Below are positions 1 through 10,698 of a DNA stretch of 55,611 nucleotides, in pieces (the stretch's first letter is position 1; every line of letters starts with the position of its first letter). The stretch spans positions 47,068-102,678 of the forward strand of contig MVBO01000035.1 of NCBI GenBank assembly GCA_002261195.1. Direction: 5' to 3'. Below the pieces are notes generated by a model. It was not told the DNA's origin. It saw only the letters and a program-made list of their open reading frames with translations, and searched no databases. Position numbers and translations under genes: made by a program. Origin of the DNA: Bifiguratus adelaidae (taxonomy: Eukaryota > Mucoromycota > Endogonomycetes > Endogonales).

Positions 1-1108
1 AAAAACGAACGCGAGACGATGTCAACGATTCTGCACAAGCGGATGAAGGATTGAGCAAAAAGACCAAGCATGGTCCTGGACTTGCCGTGAATGATATCGA
101 ATTCGTTAAAGCCGTCATTGCTCGGGAACATTTACTACATACAAAGGCCACCATTTTGCGAGGTTCAAAGGTAACTACGCGTCTTCCGTCACACAACGTT
201 TTATCATGCTGACTTTACGTCATCAGGATCTGTCTAACATTCGCAAAGCGGGTGTCGATGTCTTTTTGAACGCCAAAAAGGACTCCGCCTCACAGTCTAA
301 AGGTAAGGTAAACACTTGTTCACCGTGCGCAAGTCAACTCAGATATTGTCGTCATTCAGGCAATGGCGTCAAGAAATCCAAATCTGCCACCGACAGCCGA
401 GTGAAATCTTCTCGAGGTAAACGACCCACGTTGTGTCACCGACTGCTTCTCACACGCTGCAGATTCCAAAATCCCCATCATCATCGTACCAGCCGCTGCT
501 ACCTCCCTCCTCACCTTGTACAACATTAAAGAATTCCTAGAGAACCAAACCTACGTCGATACCCATGAGATTCGAGAGAAGGGTATCAAGAAGCCAGCGC
601 GTGTCATTGTGGAACGCAAAAAGGCCAATGGAACGACGGTGCCTTACCACGTCGTGGATAAGGTGGACGATTTCAAGCCGGACGATTGGTAAGCAAAGTC
701 TACCCATGGATTGTCTTATTGATGGCTGTTTAGGGACCGTGTGGTGTGCGTGTTTACAAATGGGGCCGAGTGGCAATTCAAGGGATGGAAATGGCCCAAT
801 CCGCTGACCATCTTTAACAATGGTAAGTGGGCCTATCGGTCACGACGTCCTTTGGCATGTAGATTGACCGGGGGTGATTAGTGAAAGGGTTTGTACCGAA
901 ATGGCATGATGAAAAGATTACCGGTCATGCGGCTACCTGGAACGTACTGCCCTTGAATGTAAGTCGCTGGAATGGCTCCCAACGGTTGCTGACGACCTGT
1001 GTCTAGATACACAGGCATAAACGACACATGGACAGAGCGGTAGTGTCCGGCTTTTGGGACACGATGGATAATTATCTTTCCATGGTGAAAAATCACTTGA
1101 CATTCTAA
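1..1108 (+). CDS. CDC73: CDC73/parafibromin, Paf1 complex subunit (5' partial)
   Basis: C-terminal part of Cdc73, the Paf1-complex subunit that travels with RNA polymerase II and supports histone modification and 3'-end processing in the nucleus. The 5' end lies outside the window. I read seven exons: 1-170, 227-302, 360-416, 463-688, 734-822, 882-958 and 1007-1108, joined by GT-AG introns of about 46-60 nt. The first piece carries the conserved region with REHLLHTKATIL, followed by a short K/S-rich linker. The rest is the Ras-like Cdc73 C-terminal domain: PIIIVPAAATSLLTLYN, then PYHVVD and WQFKGWKWPNP, ending in an FWDTMDNYL segment. All joins keep the frame and the family motifs. The stop lies 28 bp from the stop of the convergent aminotransferase gene, so their 3' UTRs must overlap. 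Confidence 0.93.
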
Positions 1109-1135
1109 AATAGATCGACATGTTTCTAGATAAGC

Positions 1136-2782
1136 TTAGGGTCGAATATAATCTTTGAGCTTCCGTAGGTTTTCTACTGCTTGTTCTAACACCTCGTCTG
1201 TCTTACAGAAGGCAAACCGCGCAAAGTTCTCGCCGAGAGACCGGTTCTCAGGTGAGTAAAATTCGGATGGTGGAATTGCGCATACGCCGATTTCCTTGGC
1301 GAGCCAGTAGCATGTCTTGAAATCTTTGCCGCGCGTATCGAGGACGGGAGGGAAGGGATAATCAGCGGGGAAAGAGACCTTGCTGGTGTTGACGAGTACA
1401 AAGTAGGAGCCATCGGGTACCGTATAGGGCAGACTGAGCTCTTCAAAGACTGACGTCAAAATGTCACGTTTCTTGGTATACGCCTGTATCTGTTCTTCAA
1501 AGTAGGGTTGTTCAATGCAATGCTCTAGGCCAACTGCAATCGCCTCCTGACAAGGAGAGTTGACGCAAAACACCACCCGCGTTTGCGCCGATAAGGCATA
1601 TTTGATCAAATTGGCAGGACCAATCAACCAGCCAATACGCCAGCCTGTCGTGCCAAATGACTTGCCTCCAGATCCAACAGTGATGGTACGTTCCCAAAGA
1701 CCCGGCAACGTAGCGATGCGCTTATGCTCTGCGGGCGCAAAGTAAAGGCGATCATACTAGAAGGCGTCATCAGTACCGGCGCAGACACATGCATCACCTC
1801 CTAGGAGCCTACCACTTCATCACTCAAAATGAGCAAATTATGCTTCTTGGCGACCTCGCCAATGGCTTTCAATTCGTCTTCATCAAAGACCTTGCCGATC
1901 GGATTATGTGGAGTGTTGAGGACAATGATTTTGGTTTTCGGTGTAATTTTGGATTCCAATTCATCCACATCCAGTCGCCATTCGTGAGCCGATATATTGG
2001 AGGTAGCCGCCTTGGCTGGCGCTCTCAAGGGTACAAACACCGGTTTGCCTCCGTTCATGGTAATGTTAGACTGGGCTTGCGCGTTAGTTACACAATGATG
2101 ACGTGATGGGCTGACTCACAATGTACTGATCAAAGAAGGGCTCCATGAGAATGACTTCGGATCCTTCGTCTAGAAATGCAGCAAACACTGAAAACATGCC
2201 TGTCATGGATTTGTCTAAGTAGCAGCTCATCCATGGATCATGCCTGTATCCCTACCTTCATTCGCACCGGCAGACACCATGATCTCCGTCTCCACATCCA
2301 GATCTCGGTTAAATAAAGGACCATAGGATTTGGCCAGCGCTTGTCGTAGACGTGGTCGGCCCTTGGGAGGACTGGCAAATGCATCATGAGGGCTTTTTAT
2401 CTATAGATCAAAGTGCATATCCCCATACCTGTATTGATTGCAATCATTGCGCGTCAATGCCTCTTGCGCCGCCATTTCCACAAATTGCGGTGGATTAAAG
2501 CTAAGAGAGAGACGCATCAATCTCTGTCGCCAGATCAGCATGATCTCCTTGCTTGTCCCTTACTTCATGAATCCTTGCCCCAAGTTGATGGCCTTGGTCT
2601 CGGCCGCCAAAGGTGTAAAAATGGACCACACTGCACCAATTCTCAGTCAACCAACGACTCATACTCTTCTTTCCTTTACCATCCTGAACAGAGTCGGCCA
2701 CCTTGCTCGAAGGTTCTAGTGTCCTTATCGTCAACATGCGTAGAGAAGTACGTAACGGAAAAGTGCGGAAGCGAGAGAGCAT
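1136..2782 (-). CDS. BNA3: Kynurenine aminotransferase-like class I/II PLP enzyme
   Basis: Fold-type I PLP aminotransferase of the kynurenine-oxoglutarate transaminase / cysteine-conjugate beta-lyase group (yeast Bna3, human KYAT). In sequence order I see VWSIFTPLAAE, INLGQGF, FNPPQFVEMAAQEAL, the NxPHNPxG motif as NTPHNPIGKVF, ILSDEVYDRLYF, and the PLP-lysine motif SGGKSFGTTGWRIGW. The end is KLKDYIRP. There are several introns; clear ones are 1757-1812 and one splitting VQD/VWS near 2690. The chosen start begins MLSRFRTFPLRTSLRMLTIR, an arginine-rich, acid-free leader that fits a mitochondrial presequence. An upstream in-frame ATG at 2836 overlaps the ATG of divergent VPS26 and is less likely. 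Expected role: transamination of kynurenine to kynurenic acid. The exact substrate cannot be read from sequence. Confidence 0.88.
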
Positions 2783-2800
2783 TAGATAGATCTTAAAATG

Positions 2801-2808
2801 TGACGTCA
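2801..2808. promoter_or_regulatory. CRE palindrome TGACGTCA
   Basis: Perfect 8-bp CRE/ATF-type palindrome between the divergent BNA3-like and VPS26 genes: 19 bp upstream of the chosen BNA3 start and 27 bp upstream of the VPS26 ATG. bZIP factors of the ATF/CREB type bind this motif in fungi. Use here is inferred from position only. Confidence 0.5.
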
Positions 2809-2834
2809 ACAATCTTCCCTTTTGCCCTTGAACC

Positions 2835-4105
2835 ATGTCAGTGGCAGTAAGTGTACAGAGTGAGAGCTATACAGACGTGATGGACACTAAACGCCTGGAT
2901 AGAGCTTATTTGGCATGTCCACTCCGCTGGACGTGGACATTAGCTATGCTGGAGAGGAATCCCGGAAACAGGTGGAGGTCAAGGTGGAAAAGGACCGTCG
3001 AGAAAAGTTTCCACTCTACCTGGACGGTGAGTCGGTGGCAGGCAAGGTAAGAGAGAGGAATGGCCGTCGGGGAGGGGGAGGTGTTAAAGAGAGGTCATAC
3101 TGACTCGCTTTGCTTAGGTCACCATTCGTGTCAAGGATGGCAAAAAGGTAGAACACAACGGTATCAAGGTGGAATTTATTGGCAGCATTGGTAAGCTCTT
3201 GGCGATAGAGGCATGGCTTTCTCTCTCTCTGACGTCACTAGAACTCTTTTACGACCGAGGCAATCACTATGAATTTCTATCGCAAGCCCAAGAGTTGGCT
3301 GCTCCTGGAGAACTTCGTAGTACGGCCTCCTTTGACTTTTTGTTCAAGAATATCGAAAAGCAATACGAGAGCTATCATGGCATCAATGTCAAGCTGAGGT
3401 GAGCTGTTGTCCTTGGCTGCCGTTGACAGACATGGACTCATCCACCGTAGATATTTTGTTCGCGTCACCATTGCACGACGTATGGCCGATGTGATCAAGG
3501 AACGGGACATTTGGGTCTACTCTTACCGCATGCCTACCGACCTCAACAATTCCATCAAGATGGAAGTTGGTATCGAGGATTGTCTTCACATTGAGTTTGA
3601 ATACAATCGATCAAGGTGCGGCCTCTTTTGCAGTCATCCGCTCTCCTTCCAAGGTTGAATAACCGCCTTCTCTTCATGCAGATACTATCTCAAGGACGTG
3701 ATTGTGGGCAAAATCTACTTTTTGCTTGTTCGCATCAAGATCCGTCACATGGAGTTGTCCATCATTAGACGCGAAACCACCGGTGCTGCTCCAAATCAAT
3801 ACAATGAGAGCGAAACCATCACCAAATTCGAAATCATGGATGGCGCACCTGTCCGTGGCGAAACCATACCCATTCGACTCTTTCTTGGCGGCTTTGAATT
3901 GACGCCCACTTTTAGAGATGTGAACAAGAAATACTCGACGCGTTACTATCTCAATCTTGTCCTCATTGACGAGGAGAACCGTCGCTACTTTAAGCAGCAA
4001 GAGATCACCATCTTTCGACGCAAGATTGATGATGGATTTCCACCCGATGAACCTCTACCTCAAGAAGAGCAACCCCAGATTCAGACGGCCGATGCTCCAG
4101 CCTAA
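2835..4105 (+). CDS. VPS26: VPS26, retromer core subunit
   Basis: Arrestin-fold retromer subunit Vps26, which binds Vps35 on endosomes for retrieval of receptors to the Golgi. Six exons: 2835-2846, 2903-3046, 3118-3190, 3242-3398, 3451-3615 and 3682-4105, giving 324 aa, close to the usual length. The first coding exon is only 12 nt. Joining it to the second gives MSVASLFGMSTPLDVDI, which matches the S-x-F-G...DIDI opening of the family better than starting at the ATG at 2915. Conserved blocks: GKVTIRVKDGKKVEHNGIKV, the LFYDRGNHYEF segment, YFVRVTI, RYYLKDVIVGKIYFLLVRIK, and the C-terminal RYYLNLVLIDEENRRYFKQQ. The tail is acidic and proline-rich. An intron at 3191-3241 contains another TGACGTCA (3230-3237). 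Confidence 0.95.
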
Positions 4106-4231
4106 GCGTGTGTGTGTATGTGTGTAGTATGAAAGGCGAGGGGGAGAGAGAGAGACAAGAGACGCGCATTGTATGTAAAAAGCTGAAGACATTTAATCCT
4201 CTCACGTCCATACCCACCCTCTGGGCAACTC

Positions 4232-5638
4232 ATGCCCACTCACAACATTAAAGACTATGGCGCAGTCTCTGACGGCAAGACAAACAATGCTCAACCTATA
4301 CAGAAGGCCATAGACACTTGTCATGAGGAAGGAGGTGGCCAAGTGCTCATTCCTTCTGGCGGCACTTACTTTACGGGGACCATTGAACTGAAATCCAACA
4401 TTGACCTACACCTAGAGTATGGTGCGACACTTCTCTGTACAGCCGACTTTAACGAGACCACCACATTTCGCGAACCTTACCGCGTCTCTGCCATCATTAC
4501 CGCCAACCACGCCAAACGTATCACGATATCCGGAGGAGGAACCATTGACGGGAACGGGCGGGCGTTTGTCAAAGAATCCGATTCCAATTACATCAAACGG
4601 ACCCATCTTAAACGCACCTTTACCATCCTCCTTGGCGACTGCACTCAAGTGACGCTGCGGGACGTCGTCATTCGGGATACAGCCGTATGGGCCATTTGGT
4701 TGGGCAGTTGCGACGATATTTCCATCACCGGCTTACGGATCGATAACGATACCATGTTACCCAACAATAATGGGATCGTAGTGGACGGCAGCTCGAATGT
4801 ACGGATCAGTGATTGTCACATATCGACTGGCGACGATTCCATTTGCCTCAAAACGACCGGTGGTGGATTTCCAACGTCTAATGTGATTGTCAGGGGATGT
4901 ACGCTTATTTCGACGTCGGCTGCTATCATGGTGGGGTTAGAAGGGCATCGGAATATCCGGAACGTCTTGTTCGATTCCATCATTATTCATTCGTCCAATC
5001 GGGGGATCGCCATTCACTTGTGCGATGATGGATTAATAGAGAATATCGTCTTTTCCAACATTCTCGTCGAAACACGGCTCTTTGATTTGGTAAGTCTCGC
5101 GCTACCGCCTGCCTCTAGGTGCTGCCCACACCTACATCACTCATTCTTCTCTTTTACTTCCCAGGAATGGTGGGGACGCTCCGAAGTCATCTATGTGGCC
5201 GCTATTCCCTGGCCCAACGCCAAACTACGTGGCACCATCCGCCGCGTCCGCTTCTCCAATATATTATGCACCGGCGAAACAGGCATCTTTATCTATGGAT
5301 GGCAACAGGGTCTGATTCAAGATGTCCAATTCGATAATGTCCGTGTGACTATTTCCAAAACGTCTCGATGGCCGGGTGGATCCATCGATCTACGCCCTTA
5401 CCCACGGCCACCACCCGGTCAAACATGGAGTTATGGCGTGTTTGAACAGACGATATCGGGCGTGTATATCAAGTGCGCCAAGGATATCTTGTTTCGGAAT
5501 TGTGAGGTGCAGTGGGGAAAGATACCCGAGTATTGTCGGCATGCCATTGAGGCGCATCAGGTGGAGGGGTTATCGTTGGAAAATTTTAGAGGGCGGTCGG
5601 TGGATCCTCGCAAGTACCCACCCGTCATTCAGGATTAG
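4232..5638 (+). CDS. GH28 polygalacturonase-like enzyme, no signal peptide
   Basis: Glycoside hydrolase family 28 right-handed beta-helix enzyme (polygalacturonase / rhamnogalacturonase group), which hydrolyses galacturonate or rhamnogalacturonan linkages in pectin. It opens directly with the family's first strand (NIKDYGAVSDGKTNNA), so there is no secretion signal. Catalytic-region motifs: NNNGIVVDG in place of the usual NTDG block, STGDDSICLK with the Asp pair, GLEGHRNIRN around the GHG position, and SNRGIAI near the RxK site. One intron at 5090-5164 (75 nt, in frame and stop-free) joins FDL to EWWGRSE, giving 443 aa. The VPS26 stop lies only 127 bp upstream, which leaves no room for a missed signal-peptide exon unless it sits inside VPS26. 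It may act on oligogalacturonides inside the cell. Bacterial-type GH28 enzymes with this N-terminus exist, so acquisition is possible but unproven. Confidence 0.85.
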   Translation: MPTHNIKDYGAVSDGKTNNAQPIQKAIDTCHEEGGGQVLIPSGGTYFTGTIELKSNIDLHLEYGATLLCTADFNETTTFREPYRVSAIITANHAKRITISGGGTIDGNGRAFVKESDSNYIKRTHLKRTFTILLGDCTQVTLRDVVIRDTAVWAIWLGSCDDISITGLRIDNDTMLPNNNGIVVDGSSNVRISDCHISTGDDSICLKTTGGGFPTSNVIVRGCTLISTSAAIMVGLEGHRNIRNVLFDSIIIHSSNRGIAIHLCDDGLIENIVFSNILVETRLFDLVSLALPPASRCCPHLHHSFFSFTSQEWWGRSEVIYVAAIPWPNAKLRGTIRRVRFSNILCTGETGIFIYGWQQGLIQDVQFDNVRVTISKTSRWPGGSIDLRPYPRPPPGQTWSYGVFEQTISGVYIKCAKDILFRNCEVQWGKIPEYCRHAIEAHQVEGLSLENFRGRSVDPRKYPPVIQD

Positions 5639-5763
5639 ATGTGGGCAGACGGGCGAACATCTCCGAAAGCTAAAAGTGTACACTAGACAAGATGATGGGT
5701 TCAGTGTGTGTTTATAAAATACGCGCGCGTGTGAACCGTACAAGAGCACCGGAGCATTTTTGT

Positions 5764-7288
5764 TTACACTTCTACGGCAAAATTGGTGATTTGAGGCAGA
5801 TAGGCACTGGCCGCCAGGTCTAGGATATACACATCATCGAATACAGACCTCCCATCATATCCCCCAAAAATGAATAACCGCGAATCGTACAAGATGCTGC
5901 TGTGGTATCCCCGTGGACTAGGCGCCTGGCCATAGACCTTACGTACCTCCCAGTTCATGGTGACGAGGTTGAGCATGAGAATATCGTTCGAGTATCGGGT
6001 GCCGTCGTGGCCCCCGACCACGAAGAGGTAGGAGCCCACTTGGGTAGCGGTGTGAGAGAGTCGAGGTATTTCGCGATCGAGGTCTACGAGGAACCATTGT
6101 TCGAGCGCCAGATCGAGGACAAAGACGTCGTTGAAGCATTCGTGCCCATCACTTCCCCCGAAAATGACCCACTTGTCTCCCACGAGATTGGAGGTGTGAT
6201 ATCCTCGACTGATAGGCGGCCTACCTGCAGGCTCTAGCTTGCTCCAGGACATTTGGGCTAGATTGGACACGTCCAGATAAAATACATCATGGAGCGCCCG
6301 CGATCCATCACCTCCGCCAAAGATGTAGATCCTCTGCTTGTACAGACATGTCGTATGCGCTCGTCGCGGTGTAGGAGGCGTCCCTTGGATCAATGGTTTG
6401 CTCCAGACGAGGGTCTCTGCAAGACCGACCATGATGAGTTTTTCCGGCATGGAGCGACAACAAGTGGACATGTCCCGCAAACACAGACACGTACCGGTAT
6501 CCAGTATATAGAGATCATTAAAGTAATTGGGCCCATCCCCTCCTCCGAAGATGAACAACTTTCGATCCACCAAAGTCGCCGAATGAGCCCGACACGGCGG
6601 AGGTGCCTCTCCAGTCGTCTTTGGTCTGGACCACGTCAAGGTATCTGCAAATCATCGCCAGAACCCTGGTTAACCGGCCGTCTGCTGCCTGTTCCTCCTA
6701 CTCACCCAAGTCCAATGTATATAGCGTATTATAGCATGATTTGGCATCACATCCACCAAACACATACATCAATTCACCTACCAAGGTAGCCGTATGCGCT
6801 CGCAATAACCGTGGCGTCTCTCTACCATAGGTATGCGCGCATGACCAGTACATGCCCGCAGCAGGAGCTGGGGCGACTTGCTTAGGTTTCGTACGCAAAG
6901 ACGGAGGGATTTGCTTGACGTAGGCATTGAAATCTAAGGGGGCCATATCAGCGATCTTCAAACCTCGTGTGTCGGCCCCCTTTTCACTGCAGGATGCGCA
7001 GCTATACTTACTACTCGAGCTGACCACGACTTCTTTGGTGAGGAGAGGTTTCTGTTTGGATTCTTGGGATCGTGGCATGACTTTACGGACAATGTTGACG
7101 GCATTGGGCGATGTGGAGACGCGGCCTTTCCATGATGGTAATGTTGGGGATTCGGGTGCATGGTCGTGACTAACCAACCATCAGTCGGTGCGCATTGGCT
7201 TGCACTCGGTCTCCACAACCACTTACTGCTGTAATGAGCTCACCGAGACCGGGGAACTAGGTTCATCCAGTCCCGAAGCATGCGACAT
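5764..7288 (-). CDS. Kelch-repeat protein
   Basis: About 442 aa from four exons (7227-7288, 6706-7169, 6495-6644, 5764-6416). The N-terminal ~150 residues are polar and low in complexity, with a CASC pair. They are followed by at least five kelch repeats, each with an R-x-x-H-T/S-A-T strand, an FGG(G/S/Y)DG turn and an N/D-x-(L/V)-x-x-L-D strand: YVFGGCD, IFGGGDG twice, IFGGSDG, VVGGHDG and IFGGYDG. Such repeats build a beta-propeller. Related fungal propellers (Tea1/Kel families) scaffold cell-polarity or GTPase complexes, but this protein lacks their long C-terminal coiled coil, so I assign no pathway. The start ATG at 7288 is supported by a clean GT-AG join (7170-7226) into the long second exon. 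Intron 6417-6494 (78 nt) falls inside a propeller blade and is in frame, so its retention would go unnoticed in a naive translation. Confidence 0.82.
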
Positions 7289-7385
7289 CCGGTCCAACAA
7301 AGAGGAATTCGTGTGAAATTACTCGCTCTCTCGATCGAGAGATGATGTAAAGCGAATGTCTTGTGGGTGCTCCATGGAAGCTTTG

Positions 7386-8018
7386 TTACGATTGTTTTAG
7401 ACGCTTTTCCAACTCTAGAAAGGCTTTGAGGCCAGGGTTCATGTCTTTAGGTACAGTCGACTCTGCATCTGCTACAACGGGGGGTATAGGAACGCCTAGC
7501 GAGGACATGCGCTGCTTGATGGCTTGTTTGGCCTCGCGATAGTCAGTCAAGGCTTCTTCGTACATGTCATAGACGCTGGGTGTGCGGGGAAGACTCAGTA
7601 GGGTGTGTAGAGGGCACACGAGAGGTGGCGACTTACCAATAGGCGCAACCACTGCAGAAACACCCAAAGAAATACATGATCAACGGGTGAGCAAGAAAAG
7701 TAGTGCTCTAGACTTGCCTCATGCAACAGGCGTCCGAGGCAGGAGGCACAGTGCGATCAGGCACAAGGACACCGTAGGTGACGCCAAGACGCAACAAGAG
7801 TTCATGGTCTGATGGCTCAATGGGTTGAGGCAGTGCTTCTTGTTTGGTTTGGAGGTCGCTATTGGAGATGATGCCGGTGGTGGCCGGAAGGTGCTTGGGC
7901 TGGCCCCCATGTCTCAGGCAGAGGTCGAGAGACATTCAACACTTACCTGCTCAGCTACAAGGTCATAGTAGGTATAACGAGGTACGCGAGTTGTGAAGGC
8001 GCGTACCCAACTCTTCAT
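7386..8018 (-). CDS. Oxidoreductase-like (OXLD1-type) CC-C-C protein, probably mitochondrial
   Basis: Small protein of about 152 aa with the oxidoreductase-like N-terminal domain, CCMSGCAYCVYDMYEE. In human OXLD1 and fungal relatives this is a four-cysteine motif, probably metal-binding, in mitochondrial proteins of unknown reaction. Exons: 7947-8018, 7718-7899, a 15-nt micro-exon 7637-7651, and 7386-7575. The conserved motif forms only if a GC-AG intron (7652-7717, donor GCAAGT) is removed and the micro-exon S-G-C-A-Y-C is kept. The N-terminus (MKSWVRAFTTRVPRYTYY) is basic and Ser/Thr-containing, consistent with mitochondrial import. The C-terminal half is a charged helix (EALTDYREAKQAIKQRM). 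Function beyond the domain name is unknown. Confidence 0.8.
7652..7717 (-). other. GC-AG intron in the OXLD1-type gene
   Basis: Donor AG|GCAAGT and acceptor CTGCAG. Only this junction restores the conserved CCMSGC motif. A GT donor 3 nt further into the intron would break the Cys pattern. Confidence 0.85.
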
Positions 8019-8101
8019 GACATGCTAGAACAGAAAAATAGGTTTATTGAGCATGCAAACGAAGAGGACACTTGTGTGTGAGGGTATAATATACACTGAT
8101 A

Positions 8102-8165
8102 GGGTGTGGCAAAAACACACACGTACACACACATACACGCACCGACCGAGCGCGCGCGCAGGTGA
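8102..8165. repeat. CA/CG-rich alternating simple sequence
   Basis: Largely alternating purine-pyrimidine tract, (CA)n passing into a short (CG)n run, between the OXLD1-type gene and the 3' end of the receptor gene. It is probably UTR or intergenic simple sequence. Confidence 0.7.
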
Positions 8166-8212
8166 GAGGAAATGGGGTAATCGTACGAGGTATATGGGGG
8201 CATAGGCGCAAA

Positions 8213-9861
8213 TTAGAGACCGCGCATGACCCGTTTGACGCCTTCATCGGCACTCGATTTACGGCGACGTGGACGTGGTTGACGGTAGGAGGGATCAGGA
8301 TAGTAGCGTTGATGAGGATGTACGGGTGGATAGGCATGGTGAGAATAGGCAGGATGAGACACTTGACTGGAGGCATCCGAAAAGGCATAGCCGATCCGAC
8401 CGGCCTTGGGAGGAAGCGAGGTCGTGCTGTCGGATGGTCCGAGATCTCCGTCTTCCTCATCGTCCTCCGGGTCGACACGCCGTTTGCCGCGCTCTAGTTC
8501 AGTTACCATGGCCATATCACCCATGCGGACATCGTCGATGCCAGACTCGTCCACATCCGAGAGTCGGTCCATGGAATCCGGGTAGAGATGCGACTTGGGA
8601 TAATCAACCGATCGGAACACGCCAGGAGACGAGAGACCATCGGTGCTTGTTTCGCGTTGATCCATGACAGCATTGCGCAACAAGAGGTAAATGACCATCT
8701 TTTTCAATGGAGTCAATTGCCTGTAATGCTTGTTCTGTCGAAAGACTGTCTTATCGCCGTAACGATCTATCATGTCGCGTTGAATGCGAGCAATGGAATT
8801 CCACAAGGCTGGGTCGCACAGAAAGGCGGCCAGGTTCAAGACACCAGGCAAATCTGTACCCACAATGAGCCACCAATTGAGGTTGACATCCTATTGCAAA
8901 TGAGCCATGGAGGCCGTGAGTCGATGCGTCTTCTCACTCACCAGATAATGACCAAACTGCATGACGATTTCAGATATGAACCATCCCATCTGCGTCACGA
9001 GGGGAATGAGCGCATAGAGCGAGATACGCCAGGCAAGCTTGTTGATCTGGAGTTCCTGTCGCTTTGCCTTGACATCTTCCATCGACATATTTTCAGCTTG
9101 CAAACGTAGTGTACGCACCGTGTTGAACCGAAGTTTCACCACCACGGCAATGACCACCACAAAGCAATAGAGCGTGCCGGCGATGTTCCAGAACAGAAAG
9201 GTTGTCCATTCCCACAAGATGGTTCGCTTGGTGGAATAAGACCGATACCAGCACACGCCATAGTTGGGATCCAATCCCAACCGTCCATCAGCCCACGGAG
9301 GGATGGTGGTCGCCAAGGCAAGGCCAAAGGCCAGGATGAAATAGGCCGACTCTAGCCAGGGCCTGACGCTGTGACGATGCAAAAAGATCTAAGGGTGGGT
9401 GTATTTATTAGCCTGTGAGGCCAGAGATCGCGCTTGGCCCCTATCACAACACTTACCCACTGCAAGTTGAAGGCAATAGCCACGGAAAGAAAGGTATAGG
9501 CATTGGTCAGGAAGAGAACGAGCCATGATGTCGCGGCGCATGTCTCCCCCGGTGTCGCGACAAAAGTAAAGATAATATAGGCAGCCGCCTTGACAGCATC
9601 GATCGCACTCACCACCACCGTCAGCCGAAGCGAGACACGGTCCATGAGCGACTTTTCATACAGGCGAATCATTAGCACCACGGTGCATACCGTCAGACCA
9701 CCGAGAATCGACAATGGATTCAGGACGAGGTTGATGAGCATAAAGATACGGTTGGCTTCTTCGCCTTGCAGCACCAGATTATAACCGGGATCAAAGTCCC
9801 ATGATGACGGCGGCAAGTTGGGTGTAGGTGTGTTTGGATAGAGTGCCGTGACATTCTCCAT
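8213..9861 (-). CDS. Seven-transmembrane receptor (Git3/cAMP-receptor-like GPCR)
   Basis: About 509 aa from three exons (9457-9861, 8942-9388, 8213-8890). A short N-terminal extracellular segment with an N-glycosylation site (MENVTALYP) is followed by seven hydrophobic helices. These include LINLVLNPLSILGGLTVCTV, VVVSAIDAVKAAAYIIF, ESAYFILAFGLALAT, TTFLFWNIAGTLYCFVVVIA and a last one split by the intron at 8891-8941 (NWWLIVGTDLPGVLNLAAF). The order and spacing match fungal GPCRs of the glucose/cAMP-sensing (Git3 and Dictyostelium cAR-like) type. The cytoplasmic C-terminal tail of about 180 aa is rich in Ser, Asp/Glu, His/Tyr/Pro and a basic cluster (RPRRRKSSADEG), a likely phosphorylation region. 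The ligand cannot be inferred. The long GT/GA-rich stretch upstream is probably 5' UTR and promoter. Confidence 0.85.
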
Positions 9862-10698
9862 CCCGGGGGAGAAAAGAAAAGAGAGAGTGAGTGAGAGTGG
9901 GTGTGTGCGTGTGCCTGTGCGTGTTTGTGGGAAATGAGAGGAAGAGAGATAAGCGTGATTAAAAGAGTAAAAGAGATTGATACACCAGAAGGGGTTGGGG
10001 GTGGAGGGATCGCTGTCCTCTTTCAGATGTAAACCCTTTTTTGTCTCATGTCGCTCAAAAAACCCAAAATTGGAACCCGATTTTATGGAATGTGGTGGCA
10101 ACAAGGGTTAAAAAAGGGTTCTTGTGTGACTCCTAATGGCATGCATTAGCAAGTTATATAGAGAGGTATAGATTACGGAAGATAGCATTTAGGCGTTTAA
10201 ACCCTCATCAATCTTCAGCTCTCTCTGCCTCTCCAGGCACGCACGCATGCGTGCGTGCATGCATGCATGCACGCCTGTTCCTTCCTTCCTTCCTGATTCA
10301 CCCGACGGATGTACATCTTGGTGAAACATGTACACAATATGCGGGTCGAACTCAGCTCGTACGGCGGAGATTGGTGTGGCTGCTGTTCTATCTATTCAAT
10401 TCCATGGTAGAGATATGGTGTGACGATTCCCATGTAGAGGGGCTCTATCGCCTCGTCCACCCGTCTACTCTCTAGACATGCTCTTTTTTCTGTACATATA
10501 CTCTTGGTATACCTCTCTCTCTCTCCTTCGGTGCACCCGATTGGTCTCGATTCTTGGCGAGCACGATGTTGTACACTGTGTAACGAAACCTGGAGTACGC
10601 ATTTGTCCCACGTTCTTGTCCACGGCCATATATCTTCCTTTCCTTTCCTTTACTCTCCTTTACAGGTCGGCTCTCTTTCTTTCCTCTCTTTTTGATCG
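9862..10698. other. Intergenic region between the GPCR and amidase genes
   Basis: No supportable gene. It holds the divergent promoters: GA/GT-rich simple sequence next to the receptor start (9870-9935), an alternating purine-pyrimidine palindrome (10237-10274), tandem TTCC repeats (about 10279-10294), and pyrimidine-rich CTTTCCTTTC repeats (10630-10690) just upstream of the amidase start, a common feature of fungal core promoters. Confidence 0.6.
10237..10274. repeat. Alternating purine-pyrimidine palindrome (possible Z-DNA/cruciform)
   Basis: Thirty-eight bases alternate strictly between purine and pyrimidine (GCAC/GCAT/GCGT units). Bases 10237-10258 form a perfect 22-bp palindrome centred on GCATGC, and a run of GCAT units follows. 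Confidence 0.8.

Noticed and set aside
8044-8478. Minus-strand frame with Arg/Pro/Val-rich translation
   Set aside because: Shadow of the receptor tail and of the CA/CG simple sequence.
10279-10294. TTCC tandem repeat as a telomere-like or CRISPR-like array
   Set aside because: Only about four units with no spacers; ordinary simple sequence.
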